This document shows positions 1 to 9,653 of a stretch of DNA of 64,000 nucleotides, piece by piece. Each line of letters begins with the position of its first letter. Position 1 is the stretch's first letter. The stretch covers positions 7,626,001 through 7,690,000 of the forward strand of contig NC_088788.1 in the NCBI RefSeq assembly GCF_949628265.1, given 5' to 3'. The position numbers were made by a program, and so were the translations under genes. Source of the stretch: Cloeon dipterum (lineage: Eukaryota > Arthropoda > Insecta > Ephemeroptera > Baetidae). The notes beneath the pieces are model-generated. The model saw nothing but the letters and a program-made list of their open reading frames with translations. It made no database searches and was not told where the DNA came from.

Positions 1-2
1 AC

Positions 3-236
3 AAGCGGAAATACGGACGCAGAGTCGTTGACGACTTTAAGGTACGAGTTTATCTGTTTTATCCTATCATTGTGACGGCCACTTTGCCCTCCGAGCACGA
101 GGGAAACCTTCAAGAGGCGCTCCAGCGATTGAATAATGAAGACCTTATCGCACTAATTTGCTTAATTTGTGGTTTACAGGGAAACACCGGAAGTACCTAC
201 AAGAAAATGCTGATTGCTTTTTTCGAGGATATTTGA
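3..236 (+). CDS. Annexin, 3' end only (last two exons; gene starts outside the window)
   Basis: Two exons are visible: one running in from the left edge to 41 (donor GTACGA) and a last exon at 180-236 ending in TGA. They encode KRKYGRRVVDDFK and then GNTGSTYKKMLIAFFEDI. These match position by position the last two exons of the two annexin genes downstream, so this is the end of annexin repeat IV and the annexin C-terminus. Annexins bind acidic phospholipids through calcium. The two neighbouring paralogues carry signal peptides, so this copy is probably secreted too, but its 5' end is not here. It is followed by a decayed SPH fragment, the same order as in the annexin at 3910-6120 followed by SPH-A. 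Confidence 0.85.
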   Translation, partial: KRKYGRRVVDDFKVRVYLFYPIIVTATLPSEHEGNLQEALQRLNNEDLIALICLICGLQGNTGSTYKKMLIAFFEDI

Positions 237-394
237 CTCTAAAATGAAGGGTCAAAAATAATAATAAATTAATTAATAAACAATCATATATGTAAAGTCA
301 ATTGTATTCTAATTCTACGCCAATAAGCAATTAATAATTATTCTTCCGTTCTATAATTTTTAACATTTCAGCAATGAGATCAAAATGAAGGCTA

Positions 395-830
395 AATCAG
401 CAATTTTTCGTTAAGTTTTTATTCTGTACATATTTATTACTGTTGCAAGTATTTGGCGTTTAATTAGACACCGGTATTCTATGGAAGATCCAGTCGCGAA
501 AGAGGGAGACTTCGATGTAGAGTCCAGGATTTCCGCAGGTGGGATATTGAGCATAGGAGAGGCCACGAAGCTCGCCGTCATAAACTAGAGGAGCTCCAAC
601 GGCGTTGTAAGAGCACATGCCGGTTCCATTGTCGGAATCCCCGGCGCAAATTAAATTTGACAAATTAACTCCTGGATACGATCTTGTCCAGAACCGGCAT
701 GTCCAGCTTTAACATTCGATGCGATAAATGATTGTATAGCGTAGGAATTTTTATTATTATTTGAAACTCAACTGATTCATCCCAGCTCGAGACTGTTGTT
801 GAGTTAATTCCTCGTTCAAAACGAACAACA
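395..830 (-). pseudogene. Decayed 3' fragment of a serine protease homologue (SPH) gene
   Basis: The stretch 400-660 is nearly identical to the 3' UTR and last exon of SPH-A (6254-6580), including CAGDSDNGTGMC and GAPLVYDGELRGL. Compared with SPH-A it has two extra bases near the stop, which change the C-terminus, and a deletion of about 15 bp around the codons for KCYSS. From about 690 to 830 only scraps of the preceding exon can be recognised, and no 5' exons exist between here and the annexin that starts at 1042. This is a non-functional relic. It was probably carried along when an annexin plus the neighbouring SPH 3' half was duplicated. The near identity of the UTR suggests a recent event or gene conversion. 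Confidence 0.8.
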
Positions 831-983
831 ACTCTAAGCTAAACATCGATAGTTATAACGTGGCCACGCGGAGGAAATCTGTTACTTTGACCCCTACTTA
901 TTGCACCAATAATATGCGATATGTTGTGGTTGGAGGGGCTGGACAGCGGACAACCTTTGACCCTGTGAGGGGCACGAGACGTT

Positions 984-989
984 TATAAG
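984..989 (+). promoter_or_regulatory. TATA box of the first complete annexin gene
   Basis: TATAAG lies 53 bp upstream of the ATG at 1042. About 20 bp further on is GCGTTGAGGAGC, and nearly the same sequence (ACGTTGAGGAGC) precedes the next annexin, consistent with a shared transcription start region. In the downstream paralogue the TATA position reads TTATTTAA (3857-3864), a weaker match. Confidence 0.6.
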
Positions 990-1041
990 AGCGGTGTCTC
1001 GCGTTGAGGAGCGATTGGAATATAATTTAATTGTTCTCAAC

Positions 1042-3561
1042 ATGGCTCGGCTCGTATTACTGCTCTCGGGCTTCGCTCTTTGTGCGTCGGTTGGCCATGC
1101 ACAAAATGATCCAAAAGTAAGTTGCGAAATTATTTGATTATTTTTCTAATTGTAATAAATTTTCAAAATGATTCGTTTAGAAATAAAAATCATTGTAATA
1201 TTTGATTTTGACCGTTAGAATAAATAATCTAAAATAATGGCTTGGATCTGAAATAATTTAAAACCCTTGGTTTTTAAGGCTGTTTTCATTTGCCTCTAAA
1301 CCGAAATAGATATTTAAACATCACCAACAGAAATATTCATTAAAACATATTGTTTAAATATTTTTAGTTACATATTAAATGGGTTTAGAAACTGAATCGA
1401 GAAATAATATAAATTTTGATTGACGACACAACATAGCATATATTTTTATCAATGTATTTTATCTGGTTGAAAACAAATATCTGAGCCTGATGTTGCTACG
1501 CGGAAAACTTCTTGCTAATATATTGTTTCGACCTATTAAACGACCTTTTTGCCGAGTATAAAAGACAAGAGGAAATTAAACAACATAATATATATTTCTT
1601 TCATTTTTAAGGTTTCACAAGAGAATCAATTTTTGAGCACAAATAAATATTAAAAAGCTAGATTTGTTTTGATCTTTGAATTTTAATAAAAAAGTAGATG
1701 CGCATTGTTGGACACACCAAATTTTGTATTGACCATTTTTTCGGCTTGCAGCCTAAGCCAACAGTGTTCCCAGCATCTCCGTTTGACGCTGAAGCCGATG
1801 CCGATAATCTGCACGAAGCAATGAATTCGCAGCAACAGTCCAATCCATTGGCCATCGAATCCATCCTGTCGCGACGCAGTCTCAAACAAAGACTCCAAAT
1901 TGCGGAAAAGTACAAACAGAGTTTCAGAAAGGTCCGTTCTTCTAGCATAAAAAGTACCAAACTAATTCTAGCTTATCGAATAGAACCTGGAAAACGATGT
2001 ATCAAAATTCGCAGAAAACTGTTTAGTTTGTTCCTCGTTCGGGCAAATGAGCGAGCTTATGTTTAGTCCTCTGCCCGTGCAGTACAGCCATCATCTAAGT
2101 AAAGCCATGGTTGGTCCGGGGACGACCGAGTCGGTGCTCACCGAGATACTTTGTGGCAGCAAAAACAACATGATCAGGAACATCACCCAGGCGTACGCCG
2201 AGAGTAAGTGTCTCTTCGATCTAAATAATATATAATTGCAGCAACATTTAAAATATCTAAAATGCTGTATATTCACCAGATCTGCGTCATTTTTAGTTTT
2301 TATCGAATTCTTTTTATTTCAGCAACAAACTTTAGCATGATTTGATTACAAACCATTTTCTTATAAAAATAACTATTGCTATTGTGACATTGTAGAACAA
2401 TTGTTTAAATATAAATATTATTGTTTCTAAAAATTCTTAAAAAATGTTAAATGCATTTTTTCGAGGCAAATAAATAATTGTCATGATTTCGTTTTTAATT
2501 TTTAGATCGAATCATCGAATTTATCAAAGTTAAAATTCAAATGGTTCCACAGCGAATTCAAATTTCTTATCTCAACCCTTTTTTTAAATTAATTTTCTGA
2601 TTTATAATGGTGACGAAAAAATCTCTTGGTGGAAAGGTCTATTAACTGGTTTTTTATATGGGCTTATAATGCCTTGAAATTCCATGATTCGTGCTCATTT
2701 CAAGTTAATTACATCTATATCAGAGACGTTCCTGAAAAATAGATAAAAAAAATATTTGAAAGAAAACCACAATAAAATTTTTTAACGCATCTACGTGTTT
2801 CCCGTGAACAAAATAAACTTTAGACTTTCAGGGTACGACGGCAAGAGCTTACTGGCCGATCTAGAAGACGAGACCTCCAGCGATCTGAAGAAACTGTTGG
2901 TGCTGTTGATGCGGGCGAACCGCTCCGAGACGTACCAAGTGAACGCCCAGGCTGTGAACGATGACGTGTTGGCGCTGTTCAACAACACCGACATCAACTG
3001 GTGTGAAGACTCCAGCAGGCTGAATGAGGTGCTGGCGCTGCGCAGCTTCCCGCACGTCCGCAGGGTCTTCCACGAGCTGTCCCGCAAGACCGGAAAGACC
3101 ATCACAGATATTGTCAATGAACAATTCTACTTTGGCAACAAAAAAGGATACGTCGCATGCGGTAGGCATAACCACCTAGAATTAATTCCAATTGAATATA
3201 TTCTGCAATTTTAAATTTTCAGTGCGCGTGATGCAAGAACCACAGGAATACTTTGCTGATGTTTTGAACGATGCAATCAAGGGTTTGGGTACTAACGATG
3301 ATGCCTTGATCCGTGTTACCCTGACCAGATCGGAGATCGACCTGGAAACCATCTCGGAAAAGTACGAGCAGAAATACGGAGACTCAGTCATTGACAGCAT
3401 TAAGGTACGAGTTTATAGCTGCAAGGATGCTAATTAAAATTATTTTATCTCGTTGAGGTGGGCACTTTGCACCACGATCTCACTAATTATGTGCTTCACA
3501 GAGAGACACCGGAGGTACCTACAGGAAAATGCTGACGGCCTTTTTCGGCGGGGATGATTGA
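1042..3561 (+). CDS. Secreted annexin, with a damaged third exon (possibly rescued by cryptic splicing)
   Basis: Exons seen: 1042-1116, 1752-1931, a third exon ending at 2203, then 2832-3161, 3223-3404 and 3502-3561. Exon 1 encodes a typical signal peptide (MARLVLLLSGFALCASVGHA), then QNDPK. The rest gives four annexin repeats. Repeat IV is the best preserved (KGLGTNDDALIRV, RSEIDLETI). Repeats I-II lack the usual GxGT calcium loop. Exon 3 is unusual: aligned with the next annexin it has lost the AG acceptor and carries a tandem duplication of GAGC, which breaks the frame. A phase-consistent alternative exists, with donor after 1953 and acceptor before 2015 (a 61-bp intron), giving about 345 aa with a short novel linker. 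Without that splice it is a pseudogene. Annexins are normally cytosolic, so the signal peptide is noteworthy. Confidence 0.7.
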
Positions 3562-3909
3562 GGCATTAACTTCATAATTAGGTGGACCAGAAAATTAATT
3601 TTCACGTCACGAAGCGTTTGATGTCTACTAAATTTGTTATTTATATGAAAATAATAAAAAATATTAATTAATAACTCGATTACCTTTTTTAAACAGCAAT
3701 CACAGCAATAAACAAATAGTTTTAATATCATTTTTTAAAGATACAATTTGTTATCATTAAAATTTAAAATGTTTTTTCATCCAATATTAATGGCGATGAT
3801 GGTAATATTTGGATTGCGGTGGGAGATAAACTTTTGATTCGGTGGGGGGCATGAGATTATTTAACAGAGTGCAGTGTGGCCAATCACGTTGAGGAGCAAC
3901 ATTTTTGCT
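3562..3909. other. Intergenic spacer between two annexin genes
   Basis: It holds the AT-rich 3' UTR of the upstream annexin, with AATAAA-like signals around 3650-3720, and the promoter of the next annexin. The stretch 3830-3900 resembles the TATA region of the upstream copy. No SPH fragment is present here, unlike the spacer at 237-1000. I see nothing else. Confidence 0.5.
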
Positions 3910-6120
3910 ATGGCTCGATTCGTGCTATTGCTCCTGGGATTCACCCTCTCTGTCTCGGTTTGCCACTCGCAAAATGATACACAAGTAAGTTAAAAATGAT
4001 AATAAAACAAATTGATTTTGTTCAAATTGTAAATTCCCTAATAAATAATTCCCTATTGGCCAAAAGATATAAATATATAAGGACGAAACAAACGCAAAGG
4101 TCACAGCGATTAATTTGCAACGTTGCCAGATAACCTTGGCCTGTTTTTTTAGGGTCGAAAAATCTCCCCAGGTTTCTCAAAGGTTCCTAGTGAAGCTACT
4201 CTTTCCTAGTCGCCTTAAAAATTGTGGGGCAGCGCTTGGTTATTTTTAGCAATTCTCTGTCAACTTCTGCTAATGAACTTTAATGGAAATAAAAAATTGT
4301 TTTTGCTGTATAGTAACATTGTTTTTTCAGTCATTTTGTCACTTAATGTGCTTCAAAAATTCTTAATTTTTATATAATTTACAAATAAATCGTCCAAACG
4401 ATTAGAATTAAAAAAAAACTGGGATATTTAATAAAATATTGCATCAACCATTTTTTCGGCTTTTGCAGTTGAAGCCGACAATAGTTCCTGCGTCATCATT
4501 TGACGCGAGTACCGACGCCAACGTGCTGCGCGAGGCCATGGATTTGACTCAGAAGTGCAACCAAACGGCCATTGGGTCCATCCTTTCCCGACGCAGTCTC
4601 GCACAAAGGCTCGAAATTGCTGAAAAGTACAAGTTAAATTTCGGAAAGGTCCGTAGGTTTTTTTTGTAAAAAATAAATTCTGATATAGTTTTCGACCAAC
4701 AGGACTTGGCAAATGAATTATTTAGCTCGACCTGTCGGTCCCGCGGCTCAATGCACGCACGCATGAGCAAGGCCATGGTCACTCCTCTGCCCACACAATT
4801 CAGCAGTTTCCTTGATCTCGCAATGTTTGGCCAAAAAACGATCGAGTCGGAGCTAACAGAGATCCTCTGCGGCAACAACAACGCCATGATCAGGGACATC
4901 GCCCAGGCCTACACTGATGGTAAAATAAATATAAACATGCTCCGTATTAAGTTAAGACGAAAAATTAGGACTCTTTTAAAGAGGAAAATTTTCAGAAGCA
5001 TTATATTGATTTGTTTGAGAAAAAATAACAGAATTGTACCTTTACTGAAGTCTATATTTGACCAATCAGTCTGTGCGACATATTATAAAAACCCTGTGTA
5101 TATAAAATGTTTTGAAATAATTTCTTGATTTTTAAAATATAGTAAGGAAATTTGTTGAAAAATTCTCATTTGTATGAAAATATTATTATATTATAGTCAA
5201 TTTCATCTATTTCAAAGAATGAAATTTTGGAAATTGTGAAAATTATCCTCATAACAAACATTATCAAAAAAACATTGCTTTGAAAATTAATAAAATAGAG
5301 TTTGTTGAAATAGAAAATAGTTTTTATTAAATTAGCTTTTTCATAATTCATATCCGTGACCACCTTAAATATTCAACAAACTTTTGCCCGCCATTTTTCC
5401 CTCAGAGTACAAAAAGAGCCTGCTGACCGATCTGGAGGGTAAGACGACCGGCGGTCTGGAGCGTCTGCTCGCGCTTCTGGTGCTAGCAAACCGCAACGAG
5501 TCGTCTCAGGTCGACAGCCAGAGGTTTAGCGACGACGTCTTGGCGCAGTTCAACGGTGGCAAGGTCAACTGGCACGACGGCCCAGGAAGGCTGAACCACG
5601 TGCTGGCGCTGCGCAGCTTCCCGCACATCCGCAGGGTCTTCCTTGAGCTGTCCCGCAAAACTGGAAAGGACATTAAGGCCCTCATCGAGGAGCAGTTCTC
5701 CAGCGGCACCAAGGACGGATACGTAGCTTGCGGTGAGTCACACAACGAGATCAAATTTATAAATTTATGGTAAAAAAAATTACTAAGTAAAATGCTGATT
5801 CAACTTTAAAATTTCAGTGCGCATCATTCAAGAGCCTCAGGAATATTTTGCTGATGTTTTAAAGCAGACGTTGGAGGGTTTTCTCGGTTCAGGAGATCCA
5901 ACCATCGCCCGCGTCGCCCTGACCAGGTCGGAAATTGACCTTGGAACCATTAAAGAGAAGTACAAGCAGAAATACGGACGCGCAGTCATTGACGTAATTC
6001 ATGTACGAATATTTAGCTGAAAGTTTGCAGATTTTTATATTATGCTCTAAATTGTATTTTGGTTTACAGGAAGACTCCAGCGGTGCCTATAAGGACTTGC
6101 TGACTGCCTTTTTCGGCTAG
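3910..6120 (+). CDS. Secreted annexin (complete, signal peptide plus four repeats)
   Basis: Six exons with consistent phases: 3910-3984, 4469-4648, 4703-4919, 5406-5732, 5818-6002 and 6070-6120, giving 344 aa (annexin cores are about 310-320 aa). Residues 1-20 are a hydrophobic signal peptide (MARFVLLLLGFTLSVSVCHS) in its own exon. Repeat I follows (SILSRRSLAQRLEIAEKYK), then repeat II (ESELTEILCGNNNAMIRDIA), repeat III (LRSFPHIRRVFLELSRKTGK) and repeat IV (RSEIDLGTIKEKYKQKYG). The canonical GxGT loops of type II calcium sites are missing from repeats I-III and altered in IV (FLGSGDPT), so calcium-dependent membrane binding may be weak. The likely job is extracellular phospholipid or glycan binding; this is inferred from the family and the signal peptide. 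AATAAA lies at 6160. Confidence 0.9.
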
Positions 6121-6320
6121 AGTTTTAAATGCAATTCCAAAATTAGGGGTCTAGAGCTCAATAAAGAAAAATTAGTAAACAATTAAATGTAAACTCGATT
6201 GTTGGTTTATGCCTTTACATATTTAACACACTAATTCTAAACTATTAAGTGAATTAGCAATTTTTCGTTAAGTTTTTATTCTGTACATATTTATTACTGT
6301 TGCAAGTATTTGGCGTTTAA

Positions 6321-7576
6321 TTAGACCCCGGTATTCTGGAAGATCCAGTCGCGGAAGATGGAGACTTCGATGTAGAGTCCTGGATTTCCACAGGTGGGAT
6401 ATTGAGCGTAGTAAAGGCCACGAAGCTCGCCGTCATAAACTAGAGGAGCTCCAACGGCGTTATAAGAGCACATGCCGGTTCCATTGTCGGAATCCCCGGC
6501 GCAAATTAAATTGGACAAATTAACTCCCGGATACGAGCTGTAGCACTTGATCTTGTCCACAACGGGCATGTTCAGCTTTACGAGAACATCTGAGGGCACA
6601 AATGGTGCCTATTTATTTTAATTATTTTTTTTTAGTGGGAATTATTTTTTTATTATTATTCGATACTCACTGATTCATCCCAGCCCGAGACGGTTGAGTT
6701 GATTCCTGGCAAGGATTCTTCGTTCAAATCGGGCAGCCGCACTGGTTCAATGTTAGAATTGAACTCGAATGGTGGATCCACCCGCATTAAGGATAAAAAA
6801 CCGATTTCGTTGTTAATAGTTTCGTTGATGCTGTGGATCGAACCAGGATTCGTCCAATTCACGGTCCCAGCTACTACTCGGCCATCTTTTTCTGGTTTAC
6901 TGTAGTGAATGTTACAATCATTAGTTTTCTTTCTTAAATTATTTGTTTTGAAATTACCTTGAAATAAAATTAAAAACTTTTTAACCAAATAATAGTTTTT
7001 AAATATATTAAAATACTGTATATATTTTTAAATTTTGACCATTGATTGTTGATCTTTAATCTTGACTTTTTTTATTAAAATTATAATTTATTTGTAATAA
7101 AGAAGTCAAAGTTTGGTTAAAAATCTCCAGGAAAATAGGAAAATAGATAAATTGTTTAAAAAATCAATTCATATAAATTTATATAAATCTGTCTCACCAT
7201 TGCCAATTAATTAGTATTTAATTAATAAAAATAACCCACTACACTCGTTGAATATGACACTCACAATATACAAATCTGGTCAGTGATGATAAATTCCGTG
7301 GAGATAATGCTGGCATCGCAAACGTGTATCCAGGTCTCGTTGGAATCAAAGAACTGGAGAGACACGTGCCACGGGAATTCTCCCTCCGCAGCCGGCGTTC
7401 CTCCTATGATTTTGCTCTTTCTAAACTCATTGCTACGTTGGAACCTCGTCGGAAGGCCTAAAAATAGGGCAGTAAAGCGGTCAGACTACTTAGCAATTTT
7501 AACAAATGTGGAGGAAACTACCACCGGCGAGAACGATGAGACAACACACTGCAAAAATCACTACTAAACTTTGCAT
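6321..7576 (-). CDS. Secreted serine protease homologue SPH-A (catalytically dead trypsin-like)
   Basis: Exons in transcript order: 7522-7576, 7265-7457, 6671-6899 and 6321-6608, all joining in phase, for 254 aa. The signal peptide is MQSLVVIFAVCCLIVLAGG. After a short pro-region comes the zymogen-type site K|IIGGTPAAEGEFPWHVSLQ. The S1 (chymotrypsin) fold is clear and the cysteines of three canonical disulphides remain (42-58, 168-182, 191-220). All three catalytic positions are lost: TAAHC is TDQIC, the Asp102 loop reads NNEIGFLSLMRVDPPFEF, and GDSGGPL is replaced by SYNAVGAPL. It therefore cannot hydrolyse peptides by the usual mechanism. Known insect SPHs act as cofactors, decoys or adhesion proteins; which applies here is unknown. 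It is first in a head-to-tail cluster and lies tail to tail with an annexin. Confidence 0.9.
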
Positions 7577-7918
7577 GCTGAGTTTAAAAATCTATAACTT
7601 TAAAATATCTCAACTGAATTCTGCATTCGATTAGTTCTTGATAAGAATAAAAATTATAAGATAACGAGTTTTGATAAGATGCGAGTCTTGTTTAATTGAG
7701 GTATTTTAATACGTCGGAAAAAGAGAAAGCGAATGTCAGAATTATTTTTTTTTAATTCAAAATCAGCTAAAAATTTCCTAATTAAATTAATATTTGTTTC
7801 TTTTGTTGAACAAAGCCCAAACTTGCATTGAAATTACAAAATGCAATTTATTTTGGTTTAACAATCTTTCTCATGAAATGTAATTCACTTATATATTGTG
7901 TCTGGTGCGACTGGGGAT
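7577..7918. other. Spacer between SPH-A and SPH-B
   Basis: It contains the upstream region of SPH-A (a weak TTATAG element near 7600) and the AT-rich 3' UTR of SPH-B. No other gene or repeat was recognised. Confidence 0.4.
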
Positions 7919-9653
7919 TTAGACGCCAGTAACTTCTTGAATCCAGTTGCGGAAGGGGGAGACCTCGTTGTAGAGTGCGGGATATACACATTGGCCAACG
8001 TCGCCTAATTCATAGTCGAAGAGGCCACGTAGCTCGCCGTCAAAAACGAGAGGGCAACCGTAGGCTCTGTCGGTGCACATGTTAGCCTCATTGTCGCCAT
8101 CTTCGACGCAAAGTACATTGGTCAAATTTTGCCAATAATAAATGCTTTCGCAATTGGTCTTGGGCACGACTATCACGTCCAGCTTAACTAGTTCTTGAGA
8201 TGGCTCAAATGGCGCCTGAGAAAATAAAATTCAAGACAAACCGAGGAAGAGAAAAAATATAGTCAGCACAATTTCACCCATGCCTGAGACTGTCATGGCT
8301 GTTCCTGGCACGCTTTCTTCGTTCAAAGTGGGTAGCTGGATGGGTCCGATATCGGAGTTGAACTCAAAGGGTGGATCCATCCTCAAAAGGGCAAAAAAAG
8401 GCTCACCAATGATGTTTTCGGCCACGGTGTGGATCGAGCCTGGATCGGTCCAATTCAAAGTGCCGGCGACCACACGACCAAAATCATCTGGCCTTCTGCA
8501 ACGCGAGACATATATATGGCCGGTGGAAATAATCTTTCCAAAATAAAATATGCCAGGATTTTTGGCTTAATTAGGGCTGTTCATTTTTACGGTCGGCTAT
8601 TTCTTCATGAGCGCAAGGTTGTCAAATGAGCACAAATCATGCAATTTAACCGCACACTGACCAAATCCTATAGTAAAACTATATAATGTGTAGCGGTACA
8701 ACAACGCGGTCCTGCTTTTTGTTGGAAGCCAACAATTGTCGGCGGTTTGAATTATTGTAATTTTGCATTATTGTTTAACAGCAGAAAGATGATTTTAAAA
8801 TAAGAATTCAGTTTTCGTCCGTCAGCCACACGGTGCTGACGTGATTCGTTTGATTGTGCAGAACCCGATTCAAAGGGGTGAGTCCAACCGTCAGTTAAAC
8901 TAAAGAATTTGTAACTTATTATTGTAAACCATTTCAGTTCTGGTTTTTGATTAAGTATCCGATCGGATTTCCAACTGTAACCAATCCACCAACAAAATTC
9001 GTCAATCTGAATTCATCGGTCTTCATCATTTCAAACCCTCTTCATTCTCCCTAAATATGCGTTCGTTGCCGAACAAGTTTTCGCTCGGAACTTTTCCTTT
9101 CAACCGCATAATTTAGGCCTGGAAATTTTTCTAACCATATTTCCGACATATATTGGATTTTAAATTTTTACGAGTGACACTAATTATTTCATTTTTGCAA
9201 ATATTCTCACCATTAAATCTCGGGTTCTATAAAGAGTAAAAAAAACTGCACACCACTCGACTCGTCTCGACCTTCCCTATAGATAGCCAAAAGTAAACCC
9301 ACTTCTCCGTGCGTTAAATGAATTTTTAAAAAGGAAATAATAACATCTGAACTAGTAAAAAACCTACACTCGACAGTTGATATCTGTGAGGATGAATTCA
9401 TTCGAGACAATTGCACCATCGCAAACATGTACCCAGTTTTGAGCATCTGAAGACAACTGGATTGAGACATGCCATGGGAATTCGCCCTTCACGGCCGGTG
9501 TTCCACCAACAATCCTGCTGCTCAACCCTTGCTGCAACGGTTTTGGGGAACCTGTGACCAAGATGTTAAATTTAATTAATTAGGAATCCCGGCGGACTTA
9601 CCAGAGGCGAGAGCGGCGCAGCCAGCCAAAACTAGGACCGTTTTTAACAGCAT
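7919..9653 (-). CDS. Secreted serine protease homologue SPH-B (catalytically dead)
   Basis: Exons in transcript order: 9602-9653, 9368-9551, 8270-8495 and 7919-8215, joining in phase to 252 aa. The signal peptide is MLLKTVLVLAGCAALASG. Activation-type cleavage is at SSR|IVGGTPAVKGEFPWHV. The histidine motif TAAHC is TDINC, the Asp102 loop is GEPFFALLRMDPPFEF, and the serine loop is CTDRAYGCPLVFDG, so no triad residue remains. An extra cysteine sits in the serine loop (GCPL). The disulphide cysteines and the family signature GELRGLF are kept. Intron 2 (8496-9367) is enlarged by an interspersed repeat at 8689-9051; without it the intron would be about 500 bp. Intron 3 is only 54 bp. The donor of exon 3 (ATT|GTGCTG) is weak. 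Confidence 0.87.
8689..9051. repeat. Interspersed repeat, copy 1 (unclassified), inside SPH-B intron 2
   Basis: It starts TGTAGCGGTACAACAACGCG and closely matches 36907-37262 in the same orientation with only small indels. Shared internal blocks include TTCGTCCGTCAGCCACACGG and GTCCGATCGGATTTC (here ATCCGATCGG). No long ORF, no clear terminal inverted repeat, and no clear tRNA-type A and B boxes were found, so the class is open (non-autonomous element). Confidence 0.75.

Noticed and set aside
1683-1960. Two minus-strand ORFs of 71 and 100 codons over annexin exon 2
   Set aside because: They are antisense shadows of the phased annexin exon 1752-1931 and show no family features.
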